A stretch of 64,000 bases of DNA. Origin: Neospora caninum Liverpool (taxonomy: Eukaryota; Apicomplexa; Conoidasida; Eucoccidiorida; Sarcocystidae). The stretch covers positions 682,001-746,000 of the forward strand of contig NC_018387.1 of the NCBI RefSeq assembly GCF_000208865.1. The letters are read 5' to 3'. Below are positions 13,801 through 26,021 of this stretch, piece after piece. The translations under genes and the position numbers were made by a program. How positions within the stretch are numbered: position 1 is the first letter of the stretch; the number at the start of each line of letters is the position of its first letter. Under the pieces are notes generated by a model. That model did no database searches. It was not told where the DNA came from and worked only from the letters and a program-made list of their open reading frames with translations.

Positions 13801-15360
13801 TTGCTTTTTCTGTTTGCTGTCTGAACTACCGCTCCGTTTAGCTTTCCATGCACATATATGTACCCTTGTCTTGTAGGAGACACAAGTTGCACTTCTTCCA
13901 TAGAGACTTGGAGTGGAAAAAAGTCTGTTTTTCACGTATATCGCACAAACCGCTCTTTACCGCGCGATTCTTTTTCTTCGGTTCTGTCTCTGGTTTTGCA
14001 CTTTTTAAAAAAGTAAGAGAGAGCTTGTCGGAGAGTCATCATCCTGAAGTTTCCCCCCAATTTTTTTTCTCAAAACAACGCAGTTCCTTCCTTTGAAAAG
14101 CCTCCATTTTGACTCTGGGCTGCGCTACCGGCTCTTGGCAAGTAGGTCGATCTGGCATTTTCGCAAAAAAATGACATGTTTTCTTGTCTAGTCCTCTCAA
14201 GTGATCAACAAAACGACATGTTTCTCGTGTTTCAACTGTCTTCGTTCCTACACGCGCAGACAGCCAGAAGGAACACCGGCGATGTTTCTGCTCAAATGGC
14301 GAGACTCTCTCTAGCTCTTTCGCGTCAACTCCGTCTACACGCGGTGTTCTTCCGCTCCCAGTGCTGTCTTGTGCTGAAAGATTCTCAGTTGCTTTCAAAT
14401 CAGAACGACAACCCGAAGCCTTTCTTTATTAGTGTGTACATCCCTTCCATATAAATTCACACGCACACGGGCAGGCAGAATAGAGAGACGGCAATTCTTG
14501 TGAAACTGTCTATATATATATATATACATATAAAAACATATGTGTATAAACCTGTTGCGCATAGACTTGTGTATGTACAAATATTTTTTTGATTCCTTGA
14601 TGAACATGACGCAGTGCAATATCGGTAGCCGCTTTCCCCTGAATCCCAACTCCCGCTTTCCGTGTTCTTTTTCACACAAGCAGCTCTTCGTTTTGTTTCT
14701 CTTTTCCTTCTATGAACTGATACAGCCACCGACGAGCAAATAGGTGAGACAGTGAACTCGATCTTTGTGTGCAGGGACGTATATGAAAGCACTCAAACGC
14801 TCAACGGTGGAGCCCGAAGCTAGTTTTTTTTTCGTTCCATATGGGGATACTCAGATGTATTCCTGTTGCTGTAAACTGCTTCCGGGTATAGAGTTTCCTA
14901 CACCTGTAGTGGAAACAAAATTCAGGTGCAGTCACCCCCGAAGATATCACGCACTTTCGTCTCCTATTTCCTGTCAAGTTCTCCGCCGTCAGTGCCTTGG
15001 AAAGCTGTTTGGCCAATCCTCCACATCTACTGAAGGGTCGGGACGAAATTATCTTCGACTACACCCTCGCATTACCCTAAATCAATATGAATTGCTGAAG
15101 GCATTAGCACAGGAAATATATACAAATGCATATGAAGCTCTATGCGTTTTGTTTGCGCCTCCTGTGCCGCCGCTCGAGGGTGAGTCTGGTAGTTATTGGC
15201 AAATGTGTCGACGGAGAGAGGCGCATGACTTTCTGGATTGACCAAAAATTTCATAGGGCTGCAGATGGCTGCCGGCCATTATTGAAAGCTTCCGTTTTCT
15301 TGGTTACGTGTAGATCGTTGCGTTCTCGGTAGCCGGTCCGGTGTTCCGTTTTATCCGGGC
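10815..15360. other. Long gene-poor spacer
   Basis: No exon chain could be supported on either strand. The stretch holds AT-rich segments with short TA and TGTA-type repeats (10930-10985, 11560-11640, 12240-12510, 13085-13115, 14510-14535) and a TGCATGCA site at 12250-12257. Several open frames of 80-160 codons exist, for example 11683-12027 (-), 13181-13642 (+) and 14765-15241 (+). None has recognisable domains or consistent splice partners, so they are not called as genes. Confidence 0.5.
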
Positions 15361-17724
15361 GACGGCTTCGTGTTAGAGAAAGCCGCTTTCCAGTTTTCTG
15401 TCTCGCTTGCTAGGGTCTCCGTTGAATCCTCTTCCGGGCTATGCTCTGCGAACTCGACAAGGGAAAAATCGAAAATCGCTCGAGAGAGGAGCGGGGCACT
15501 CTGCTCGAGGGAAAGGAGGGCACCTTTTCAGTGCCAATTTTTCCCGTGGACAGTTCGCGGAGCCGCCACTCGAGAGAAACGCGGAGGTTTGCTTTCTGGA
15601 AACCGAGAAACTCCCCGAGAGAGTCACCACATCTCTTCAGGCGGGTTTTCTGGCGTATGTGGCCTTTCCTGTGGAACTGCGAAGGCTTTTCAAGAAGGTA
15701 AGCGCAGTCAAATTTTCTGAGTTTGGCTGGAGAGGCACTTCGCTAGGGAGGCATTTCCGTTTTCACCGCGGTTGGCGGGGGCGTTTTTGAGTTCTTTTGT
15801 GGCCTTTCTGGCGTTTTCTGGCCGTTTTTAGCAGAGTTTTTTCTCTGGTGCGGGGCCTCCCCGCGTTTTCTCGTGAGGCTGCTACGGAGTTTGCGCGTTT
15901 TTTCCCGTTTGGATGACGTCTTGGCTCCGCACTGTGTCAACCAGCCGCTCCACCCTCCGCCAAGATTTTGAGAACGCCGCGCTGACGCCCGCTTCTGGCT
16001 CGGTTCTGCGCACTTGCTGCTTTCGGCGATTTCTCTGCGAAACTTGTGGGTTTCTCGCTCGTTTTTCGCCGTACTTGTTCGAAAACGCTGCAACCCGAGC
16101 GGACCGCCGAGGCCGAGGGGTTGGCTAGGCCTGTTTTTGCACTCTTGCACCGCAAAAGCAGCGAAAAGCCCACACGCACTCCCCCTCACCCGAGCGGAAG
16201 AGAGCCTCCCTTAGCCGCGTAGATACCCTTACACATCGACGTCAATACATATACCACAGTCTAATGTAGTCACGTGTGCTGTGCCTCTTCCTGCAACTCT
16301 CCAGAAAGGGCGGCGCGTCGGTGTTCCATTTATTTTTGCGAGAATCCAGATTTGCGTCGGAGAGAGGAGGCTGTCTCGCCAGTCTCGTGAAATCGAGGAA
16401 AACAGCCCTCCATCTGCTCTAATATAAACTCGTGACCCGAAAACCCGTCGGCTTTCTGCGGCCATCCATTTTCCTGTTTTTACCGCGAAACAGGGCATGG
16501 CCGCAGTTGCGCGGACGTGGTTCCGCGTGGCGTTTCCCTCTTTCCTCGACCGTTTGTCTCGCGTTTTTCGCGGGAAACCTGTGGTTTCGTCTTTGGCGCT
16601 TCCGTGTTGTCGACCGCCTCTCGTGTTTCCCCTCTGCCTCCAGTTTCACACCGCTCTCTCTCCGGACGACGACCGGCTCTTTGTGCCCGGCCGCCTTCTT
16701 CCTTTGCCTTTGTGTCCTGCTACGTGAGGCGTTCGGGGCTGTTCCCGCCTGCTTTTTGTGCCGTGTCTTCCTCAGTTCGCGGAGTTGCTTCCGCCTTTCG
16801 CCTCATTGTCTTTTTTCCAGCGAGCGGCGTCACTGCGCCTTTTCTTCTTTGCCGAAGGCATATCATGCGCTGCGTTCCCGTGGTGGTACAACGCGTCGCT
16901 TTTGCATAGCGAAGCGTCCGCTCGCCTGGCTCCAGGCTTTTTTTTTCGAGGCGTTTTTGTTCTCGTGTGTGTCTCAGGTTTTCTCGTCGACGTTCTCGGC
17001 CTCCTGAACACACAAGGCTTTTGCCGCCTAACAGTTCCACTGTGCCGTTGTGTCGCAACCTGTCGGGCCTTTACCTTCTCTTGGCACCTTCTCCCCTCCA
17101 CTGTTGGCTCATCTTGTCGATCCTATATCCCTTCATCAAAATACATATATATACATATGTAATATTTATATGCATTTGGCCTAGCTTGTATACATGTCTC
17201 CGTATGTGTACGGCCTCATCTATATAAGCCTCGGTCGCTTTTACTTTTCGGCTGACATATCCTCGGCTTCTTTGCCCATGCAAAGACTTTGGCTCTCACG
17301 CGGTTGCCCGGCCTTCTTTCTGTCTCTGAACTAGCGTTCAGTTGTCCGTTCCCTTTTCTTTGTTCTGACGTTTTACCTGTCGGAAATCACTGGCGAGGGG
17401 GGAACCTCAAACCGAAGCCGCGGAAGAAGCCGCTCTGCGGAGGTAAACGCTGCACTTTCATCTGCCTCTCTCATATAGGGGAAGCTTCATCATCTACGTA
17501 AATTCACGCAAATATTCTCGTCCTTGTCCACGGCTTCTTGGGTAGGAGAGAGGGGGGGCGATCGCTGCCTGTAGGGTGCATCTTTGGGGATTAAGGGTTG
17601 AGGACTTTGTTCCGTTGGTTCTTTTATCGCTTTTGCGGTGTCGGTTCGCCGCTGTCCCACGGGCTCCCAAGGAAAAGAGCTCTTTTATTTTTCGGCGAGC
17701 GACGTCAACTTTCTTTTGGACAAA
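15361..17724 (+). other. Possible unassigned exons or long leader of the zinc-finger gene
   Basis: The + strand is G/T- and C/T-rich. One open stretch, about 15407-15697, ends in LQAGFLAYVAFPVELRRLFKK immediately before a good donor (AAGAAG then GTAAGC). A second open stretch follows a C/T-rich acceptor near 16643 and reads FHTALSPDDDRLFVPGRLLP. They could be exons of an unrecognised + strand gene, but there is no homology or complete chain to support it. The alternative is that all of this is upstream leader of the gene starting at 17725. A TA-type repeat lies at 17140-17170. Confidence 0.25.
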
Positions 17725-19599
17725 ATGAGTTCCGAACAAAACGAACGCTCGGTGAGTGGCATCCCGTTCTTGAGGCAAGGAACCTCTGTTGGGTTATGGG
17801 AACAGAAACGCACGCTTGCGGATCGTCGAATACGCTGAAATGTCTACCGTGGCGATAAGGATACCTTGTGGATGCGGAACTGCTTCTATGCGTTTTCGTT
17901 GTATGGACAGATGCGTACACAGCGATTCACTAGACTCTTCGCGGCTGTGCAGATAGGTGTGCGTGTACGCAATTCGCATGGTATATGTACACGTCCTTAT
18001 ATGGAAATGCATGTGAAAAGATTTGCGCAGTCGTCGGCCGCCAGTCGTTGGTTTCCGAAAGTTTTTTTCGGAAGTGCTTCTTTCTTCACTTCTGAAAAGT
18101 TTGGATCCACAGAGTTTTAAACGGAAATTTCCTTGCCTTCTAAGTGGTACATGGGTTGAGACGTGCCACGGTGTTTCGCGGAACAACCCTTTTCTTCGTA
18201 GCTTCTTCACCGACACCGACTTCCCTTCCCTTCATGCCTGTGTTCCCGCGTTTCTCGTGTCTCTCCTAGCTCAGCACGATGTAGTAAATTCCCCTCTTCT
18301 CTCTCTTCCTCCCTTTCTCTTTAGTTGGCTGCCGTTTGCGAATTGCCGCCCGTTTTCTATGTCGCCTCGCGCGGTTCCTCACGTCGGAGCGAACATGTTT
18401 CGTGGTGTGCGTGTGCTGCCTTCAGTCTGCTGCGCCTCTGTGCGCGAACAACTGTGGATTTTATGGAAACCCTGCCAACAGAAACTTGTGCTCCAAGTGC
18501 TACGTCGAGTTCTTGAAGACGCAAGCTGCCTCTGCGACGCCCACAGCGCCGTCGAGCACCACTGCAACTCAAGGCTCTTCTTCAGGCCAACAGACTTCTT
18601 CTCTTCCGTTTTCTTCCTCGGCAGACAGTTCTGCCAGTGTCTCTGCCAGCTCCTGCGGCGTGTCGGCCTCTGCCTGCTTGCCTCCAGAGTCTCTCGCTGC
18701 CGGCGATTCTTCGCGGCCAGCCAGCGGCGCCTCCGGTGTATGTACACCTCAGGAGCCGGCAGGGTGTGACGGCGCGGCGCCAAGCGCCTCTTGCGCGTCT
18801 ACATCTTCCGTTGGCGTGTCTGGGGAGGGAAACGCGCAGAGCGCTGTCTCGGCTTCGCAGAAGAAAGAAGACGGAGTGAGCAGTGCGGAGCCGACTGCTA
18901 CTTCACCAGAGGAAGCCACAGCACCGGCTGATGAGAAACCCAAGCAGGTAAACGCGGAGACAACGAAAGGACACACGGAGAGAGAGGACGGCTCGGGAAA
19001 GGAAGAAGACGATTATATGTATATACTGTATCTTTTTGTACGTGCATGCATGTGGTTGTATGTAAAAAGATGTGTTTGTGTCTCTGCTCGCTTAAGTGTC
19101 ACTTTTGTGTAGGCCGGTCCGGACTCTCAGTGTCGATAGATGGCGGAACGGACTTTGGTGTACATCGGTGTAGGTGCATTTGTGTGAGCTGGAAACAAAC
19201 GTACACGAAGCGTGGAGGCAATGTCGTTGTTCTCCATACCGTACATATCTACATGTCACCCCGTTCCTGCACGTTTCACCTGGAAGCGTATACATATAGA
19301 GAGAGAGGGATAGAGAGGGAAGGAAGAAATATGTTCCTGGCTGCAACTGTGTGTAGATGTACAAGAGTGCAAATTTCGCATGTGGAGTTGTGTTCTTTTA
19401 GGTGAAGACAAACCGCTGCTGGCTATGCAACAAGAAGGTCGGGCTGTTGGGTTTTCAGTGTCGGTGCGGCTACTTTTATTGTGGCGAGCACCGGTATGCA
19501 GACAAGCACGATTGTCAGTTCGACTACAAGACTTTCGAGCGGGAACAACTGCGTAAGCACAACAACCGAGTCGTTGCTGACAAGCTGCAGAAGATCTAG
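17725..19599 (+). CDS. A20/AN1-type zinc-finger protein (ZFAND/SAP family)
   Basis: Three exons join in phase 0: 17725-17751 (only MSSEQNERS), 18426-18947 and 19402-19599, about 248 residues in all. The A20 finger starts at about residue 14 ([20 protein letters not shown] then KC), with spacing C-x3-C-x11-C-x2-C. A long Ser/Ala/Pro/Thr-rich linker of some 140 residues follows. The last exon is a complete AN1 finger, with [19 protein letters not shown] and HDCQFD supplying the Cys/His ligands. This A20-then-AN1 order defines ZFAND5/6 and plant SAP proteins, which bind ubiquitin and connect to proteasome or stress responses; that role is inferred here. The linker is longer than in most homologues. 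A perfect copy of GGTGTATGTACACC (18735-18748) lies in frame inside the linker coding sequence. Confidence 0.92.
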
Positions 19600-21926
19600 G
19601 GGGAGAAGGAAGTCTTTTACAAAATGTCCGACAATCCTTTGCAAGAGGTTGTCCCTGGACTGCCGCGTCGGAGTCCCACCAGTGATGTTCGTGGTCAAAT
19701 CTGAAGTGTGCAGTGCCCTAAGGGAGAGAAGAAAGGGAGAAGAGGAAGACTGGAAAAAAGGGGAGAGCACAGGTGAGAAGTGCTGGCGGGGGAACCATAG
19801 GAGCATGGACAGAGTTCGGGTGTCTAGACACCCCAGGAAGACGGCAGCGAGGAGTGAGAGAATTCGAAGGAGAGAGCAAGGTGCTGCGTTTGCGAGGGAT
19901 GAGCGCGGGAGAAGCTGCGTAACGAAAAGCATTCTCAGAAAAGAAACTCGGAGTCGGCAGCCGCAAAACTTCGAGGCAGGGTGCGAGGGACAGGCGGGGC
20001 GTTTGCGAGGAACGGCGGAAGGTCACTGAAACTTCAAAGAACGGGCGGTGGAATCGAAAGGCAAGAGATGCGCAGCAGAGAGTCAAGGCGTACACACACA
20101 ACAGGGAACGAGTAGGAGGCTTCTTTGTCTTCCCGCGTAGGAGAGGCCTCTTGTCCAGTCTGAGAGAGTGTCGTGGAGTCGCGCGGAAGGCAGCACACGC
20201 AGTTACGGAGAGGGAGGGAGGAGCAAGGACGTGCGCGTCTTTTCGCGCTGTTTCTCGGCGAGGTTGCCAGGGAGGGGAAGGTGCGCAGTTGCGGTTTCCG
20301 TTGCCTTGTGTGCTGTGCGTCCCGCTGGGCCGCACCTCAGCGTTTTTCTTTTTCCCTTGCGGCCGACAGCCGCTTGTTCGCCCCGAAAGAAGCATGTGGA
20401 CGTTCCTACACATATGTACAACTATGTAGATATATATCAAGGTACAGCTGGTTTCGTGTTTTCTTGGTGCATGTGTGTCTTTGCGTCCCCTGCCTTTTTG
20501 CTGTGGATTCGGCCTCTGTACGCGCGGTGCACGGTGCTCGTTCATGCATCGGCATGCGTTTGTGCGTCGATCAAATGTCGGAGAGATGTCAACCTGGAGG
20601 CCTCGGAGATGTACACAGAATGCCCAGTGCCCGTTCGCGCTTGTCTCGCAGTCTCTGTTTTTTTCTTTTTCGCGGGAGAGGCAGAGAGAGAACAGACGCA
20701 GGGAGGATGTTGCGGGCTGGTCCCTGCGTCTTGACACAGAAACTCTAGAGCATCTTGGCTCTTCATCGAAACACCAAACGCTACATACGACGGCGCTGTA
20801 TGCCCGCGGGTGCGGGAACGCGGAGACTTGCGGAAACAGATCTTGTCACAGGTGGGCATCCCAAGAGATGCGAGAGGAATGTCTCAGCGCACACACAGAA
20901 AGGGAATCAGACGGACGGGCGACATTTCGCGAAATAACGCAGACAGCTGCACGCATGCATACATCTACATGAGTAGATACATCCACCAAGCGTATATATA
21001 CATATATATACAGTTTATACGTACATATATATATATATATATATCCAGAGAAAGAGATGGAAATCAAGTATTCCAGCGGTAGGAGCGGAGAGAAAGAAAT
21101 GGTTTGTCAGGTTTTCGGTTTCCCAGCAGAAAACAAGGCTCTGAATGTGCCGCGCTCTACGTGCATCTCTATCTCCACATGCATGTCCAGATCGGCATGT
21201 TTTTGGGTGTAGATGCACTGTTTGAAACTCGATTAGGTTTTCATGCTTCACACTGTTCTGGATGGGATTTTCCCGTATCGTTTCCTGTCGCGAAGAGACG
21301 GTTTGCTAAGGGGTGAGAAACCGCCGATCCGTTTGTATGCCAAATGTCGCTTTTTTCCGCGAAGGACGACTGAGAAAAACGAAGTCGCTCTGGCGCCGTC
21401 GCGATATTCCGGTCCACAACGGATAATTGCTTTGGCACCTTTACACACGTGAAAATGGAAATGACAAAAGCCTGTTCGCGTATATACAAAAATACGCACA
21501 ATAAATATGTATGTATATACGTATATAAGTTGATTCGAAAAGTGGAAAGACGGTCCAGATAGGAGTTTGTACTACCCTGTCGAGAGGCTGCAGGTTTTGA
21601 AAGGCCTGCAAAACAGCCGTTTCGATGGACACGTCCGTGAGTCTGAGTTTTGTGTACCCTTGCGTGTTGTCATACAGCCTCTTTCGGCTGCAATCGCGGA
21701 TTCGCTGACAACGCTCAAGTTGAGAGAAAGGCCCACACAAAAAGCCAGGCACCCTTGTCTGTCCAAATACACTCTCTCAGCCCCACATGCACAAAGAAAC
21801 GAATGATGAAGACAGCCGCGCCTGCCTATTGTACACAAAAGTATGTTTTGGGAATTTCGATTCAGATGAGGACACCTGCTTTTGCTCTCTGATAGGAGTA
21901 GAGTCTCGTGTGGACGCGCACCAACT
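19600..21926. other. Convergent spacer with 3' UTRs and repeats
   Basis: The zinc-finger gene and the methyltransferase gene end towards each other here. No coding exon could be supported. The long open frame on the minus strand at 19718-20737 is Ser/Arg-rich and has no domain or splice partner. A (TA)n microsatellite sits at 21022-21044, and GCATGCAT occurs at 20953-20960. Confidence 0.5.
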
Positions 21927-22354
21927 TCAGTCGTCCTTTTGTGCGAGAAAGAGGAAGTTGGAGAAGCATCCTGGTGTGTCTTTTTCGATGTCCGTATGGA
22001 AGAACGACCAGCCGTACGCCTCAGAGATGTGCCATCGGTCGGGGAGGCTCTGCGAAGGAAAGTTTCGCGTCTTCGCTGAAATCCATTCGCGCGGAGTAAG
22101 TCTCCCGTCCTCCGCACGAGTCGACTCATCGTTCAGATTCAGCGAGAAACGGTTAAGCATGTAGCGCCTAAAGCAAAAAACACAGTTGACAGCACTCTCC
22201 CTCAAAACCAAGCCACGACGTCGCTGTCAGAACATACCGAAAAGAACTACGAATCTACTCCTGACTGCATATACACTTTGATTCTTCTGTAAATCATTGC
22301 CGAGTACTCACTTTAGAGATTTCAAATGTACTTCGTTAGTACAGCCTTACACTG

Positions 22355-22399
<45 letters not shown>

Positions 22400-22439
22400 A
22401 ACGGGCGCCTACGTATATGTATGTGTCACTGTATATACA

Positions 22440-22488
<49 letters not shown>

Positions 22489-24832
22489 TATGCGGGAGTA
22501 TATATGCACATATACACGCATTACCGCTACGTGCACGCACAGATACATAAATATATACATATAAATATATACATATAAATATATACATATAAATATTATA
22601 TATATGTGTAAAGGCAGGCTCAGTGCACGTCGAAGCATTTGGATGTGTCCCCATCAGGCCTGAGCGTGTGTCTTTTGTTTGGTTGTGGCTTTTTGCAGTG
22701 CGGCCTTTCTCACCTGCGAAAATGAGGTTGTTGAAAGGTGATTTGAACGAAAAGACCTGGATTTAGGCAACGGCTGACTCCAGCGAGATACCTGTCCGCT
22801 GCCTGTCGAACTGCGAGACGGGGCTCCCACGCGCTGCCTTCTTCGGTCATTAAAGCTAAAACAACGCATGCATCAGGGAACGGTCCAAACGTAAAAAGGT
22901 CGAAACAAGGCAGCGTACGAAGCGAGCAAAAACCAGGCGGATCTCTGTCGCTGCGCGTCCTTCGACCGCCGAGCTTGTCAAGCAGGCGCCTGCCGTCTCT
23001 GCGTCACTTTGAGAATTCGCAGAGCGACGTACAGCAGAGGCAAGGATGCCGTGTCGCGTCCTTTCAAAGCGGACGAAAACCCAAGCGAAAAAGAAAGACG
23101 TCACCTGTGCACTCGTGGGTGCGGGCTTTCACAGAAAAAGTGGAGAAAGGCCAACGCAGCAGCCGCCGTCCTAAGGTGCTGACCCTTTTAAAGATAAGCA
23201 TACCTATGCATATATGCATATCTATAAACACGTGAAGGGTTACACATGTCTGTGCGAATGGTTACGCATGCGTGTGTGTGAAGAACAGTACCTTTTTCGG
23301 TGCCCACACCTACAGAGAGGTAACTATGCAGATACACACAGACACATGCACGTGCATAAATTCAGGGAAACGTCAGAAGGACGTGGACCTGTCTAGACAC
23401 CCCGATGTGGATGCGACTGCGGGATTCTCTCCCCCAGTGCAGGCTGTTTTTTTAATCTGTCGCCGGGAAAGAATGGCACGGAAGTCTGAGTCGAAGCGCC
23501 CAGAGGGAACGGCGCCTTCGTGCACGCCTCCGCGCGAGAATTTGGGAGTCGGACATCCTGCGCCATGGCTCACAAGCGCGTTCCCAGCGCTTACCGTCCA
23601 TGGCAGCTTTGTCGATCTGGGGCAACGAGGAGAGCGAAAAAGAGAGGAAAACGCACGCGTCTCAGATGGAAGGCGAAAACAGCGGGAAGGAGACAGGGGC
23701 CAGGAAAGAAAAGAACTGTGACGAGAGAAAGGAGAGAAGGACAGCGGACGAAGAAAGACGCAGAGGGCAGGAGAAGAGGAAATACCGACGACGGGAGGAC
23801 AAAGCGATCGATAGAAGACAGCGAAGAAGGTGGCGAGATCAAAGGAGAGAAGCAAAGGGCGGAGAGAAGTCAGCAACGCGCAACAGAAGAAGAGCGCGAA
23901 CGGGGAGAGGGCTTTGCCCTCAGCCACAGACAGGGGACAGGTGACGGGGGGTGCCCAAGATAGAGAAGCGGCCTTTTCTGCAAAAATGCACTGTACTACA
24001 TGTGCGAGAAGAAAGAGGTTTTTTCTCCTCCACTCTTTCCTTCTCTCTTGTCATCCAATTCTCTCTTCTTCGTTTTCGGTCTTGCGTTCAGGTTAATTTG
24101 GATACACATCCTCTGTGTGTGACTGTGTGGACAGCCTCTTTGGATTCGCAAACGGAAGTCTGGACATCCGATACCCACACTGAATGTACACCGACCAGAG
24201 TGAGCGCAGCGACCGCGGGAAAAGACGGACGCAGTCGAGACTTACCACGACGTCGAAACTATTTGGGCGCAGAAAGTCGAGATGTGTCATGTCGGCACAC
24301 AGATACTCCATCACCGGAGGACGCGAAGCTGAGGAAGAAGAGGAAGAGAGCGAAGAGCCAGGGGGCGGAGAGGAAGCGGGCGGAGAGGAAGAGCACTGGT
24401 ATTTGCTGATGGCTTGCCTCTCGCGTTGGTGCTTCGTGTGAAGAACTGTGGGGCTGAAATCGAGATTGAAGATGAAGGGGAACCCATGAGCTACCAGAGC
24501 ATCGCTCAGTTCGCTGTTGCCACAGCCGACTGTGAGGATGACTGAGGAAGGATCGAGGAGAGGAAGAAGGAGCGGTAGCAGAGACTCGGGCGACTCCAAC
24601 CACTCGTAGTGCTTCTCTGAGGCAAACCTGGAAGAAACGAGACACAACGCGATCCCAAGAATGAGCGACGACGACGAAGGCGCGCGAAACATCCGCGCTT
24701 TCCACGCGGCCTCGTCGAGCAGGAGCCGCTGTCTGTCATGAGAGAAAGCGCGTACCTTTCTTCCCAGTACTCCTGCTTCGCATATTCGCAATTCTTGCGT
24801 GGCAGGCTGCACGCTCTGCCCTCTTCTCCCAT
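21927..24832 (-). CDS. EEF1AKMT4: METTL13/EEF1AKMT4-like class I methyltransferase
   Basis: Five exons join in phase: 24832-24756, 24627-24246, 23616-23595 (22 nt), 22855-22714 and 22167-21927; about 287 residues. The N-terminus ([18 protein letters not shown]) matches the conserved entry of EEF1AKMT4. Motif I is [16 protein letters not shown], the SAM-binding Gly loop. A later acidic/hydrophobic strand (SFDVV) runs into IDKAAMDALM. The end, [17 protein letters not shown], corresponds to the family's YGWSL-type C-terminus. Family members trimethylate a lysine of elongation factor eEF1A in the cytosol; the substrate here is inferred. There is a Ser/Pro-rich insert of about 35 residues after motif I, and no second methyltransferase domain like that of METTL13. 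The start is the first Met before LPRKNC. The 22-nt exon is unusually small but restores the family motif exactly. Confidence 0.85.
22358..22600. repeat. Cluster of (TA)n tracts and a 14-bp AT repeat
   Basis: Two long TA runs (22358-22395 and 22444-22484) are followed by three to four copies of ACATATAAATATAT at about 22555-22597, all within the last intron of the methyltransferase gene. Confidence 0.9.
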
Positions 24833-26021
24833 TGTGCTGGAAACTCTTGAACGACAGACGCGGAGAGAGAGAAGAAGGGGGAAGGAAAGAATGTGAAGGG
24901 AAGAAAGGGGGAAAAGAAGCGAAACAGACGCGCGAAAACGACCGACGACAGACACAAGCGAGAGGGGAAGAGGCCGCAGAGAGCGAGAAGCGAGAAGGAG
25001 AATCGGAAGGAGAGACAGGAAGAATAGACGATGCTGCAAGTCACCGAAAGGCAAAAGACAGCCAGAGGGCGAGCGGCACAGGAGCTGGGAAAGAGAGAAA
25101 GCAGGAGAGAAGAGAAATGCGACAGATGCAGAGAGGTCAACAGAAAGGCACAGGGGCCGTCTCACGACGGCAGAAAAACCACGAAAAAAGCGGAAAGGCA
25201 AGCAAGCTCGAGGCCGCGGAGAGGTGGATGCGACAGCACGCGGAAAAGCCGACGGGGACGAGAACTCGGAGATGTGAAAAAAAGAGAAACCGATCAAGAA
25301 GAAGGAGAAATGGTGAGAGGTAGATGTGTATCGACACTCGCTCCGCTCGCCTGGCAGAGAGGAGACACAGCTGCGAGGCCCCACGGCATTCGCGAAAAGG
25401 AGACACAGGAAACCTTTTTCGTTCTTCCCTTTTCGTCTGTCAAGATTTCGAGTGTCGCGAAAAAGTCTCGCGTTCGAGTTAGAGAGAAGAAGGAAAGATA
25501 CTTGTGCAAACCTCGCGTTCGCCGAAAACGGCGCGCATCGATGCATCTCGGGTCGCCGTCTTTTCGCATTCTGTGCTGTCTCCTTCCTCGGCAGAGACAG
25601 CCCAGAGAGAGCCCTGGAGACGCGCTCTCCCCTCGAACCGTTCTCAGCTGAGATATTCTTCGAACTGTGTTCACTTTGTTTTTTAGGCGAGAACCTCCAG
25701 GCGGTCTTGACCACGTTAATCAACAGTCTCGCTTTCTTCTCTCCACGCTTTCTCTCCGTCTCCCAACCAGACACAACCCGCCGCCTCGCGTTGGCCTAGA
25801 GAGCGAGAAAGCTGTCTTGTTCCTTTCTCTCTCTGCCCCTCCCTCTCTTTGGTTCTCTCTGTTTTCCTCCGTGTGTCTCTTTCTCTCGTCGTCTTCCTCC
25901 GTGTGTCTCCTTCTCTCGTCGTCTTCTTCCTTGTGTCTCCTTCTCTCTTCGTCTTCCTCCGTGTGTCTCTCCCTCACCCCCCCAGTTTCTCTATCTGTCT
26001 CGATGTGTGTCTGAGATGTCC
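24833..26021. promoter_or_regulatory. Divergent spacer between the methyltransferase and NFU genes
   Basis: Both genes start from this 1.2-kb spacer. It is purine-rich on the + strand near the methyltransferase and C/T-rich near NFU, fitting leaders on opposite strands. A 30-bp tandem repeat occupies 25871-25970. The 422-codon minus-strand frame at 24506-25774 runs through here only because of the base bias; its real coding part is the methyltransferase start. Confidence 0.5.
25871..25970 (+). repeat. 30-bp minisatellite, about 3.3 copies
   Basis: The unit begins GTGTGTCTCCTTCTCTCGTC and restarts at 25871, 25901, 25931 and 25961, with a few C/T changes between copies. It lies just upstream of the NFU start, probably in its leader. 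Confidence 0.85.

Noticed and set aside
16432..17007. 191-codon + strand frame
   Set aside because: Cys/Phe/Ser-rich product of a C/T-rich stretch, with no homology.
19718..20737. 339-codon minus-strand frame
   Set aside because: Ser/Arg/Pro-rich, with no domain, no splice partner and a TA-derived segment inside.
24506..25774. 422-codon minus-strand frame
   Set aside because: Only the part from 24832 is real (methyltransferase exon 1); upstream is biased leader sequence, and the end reads through an intron.
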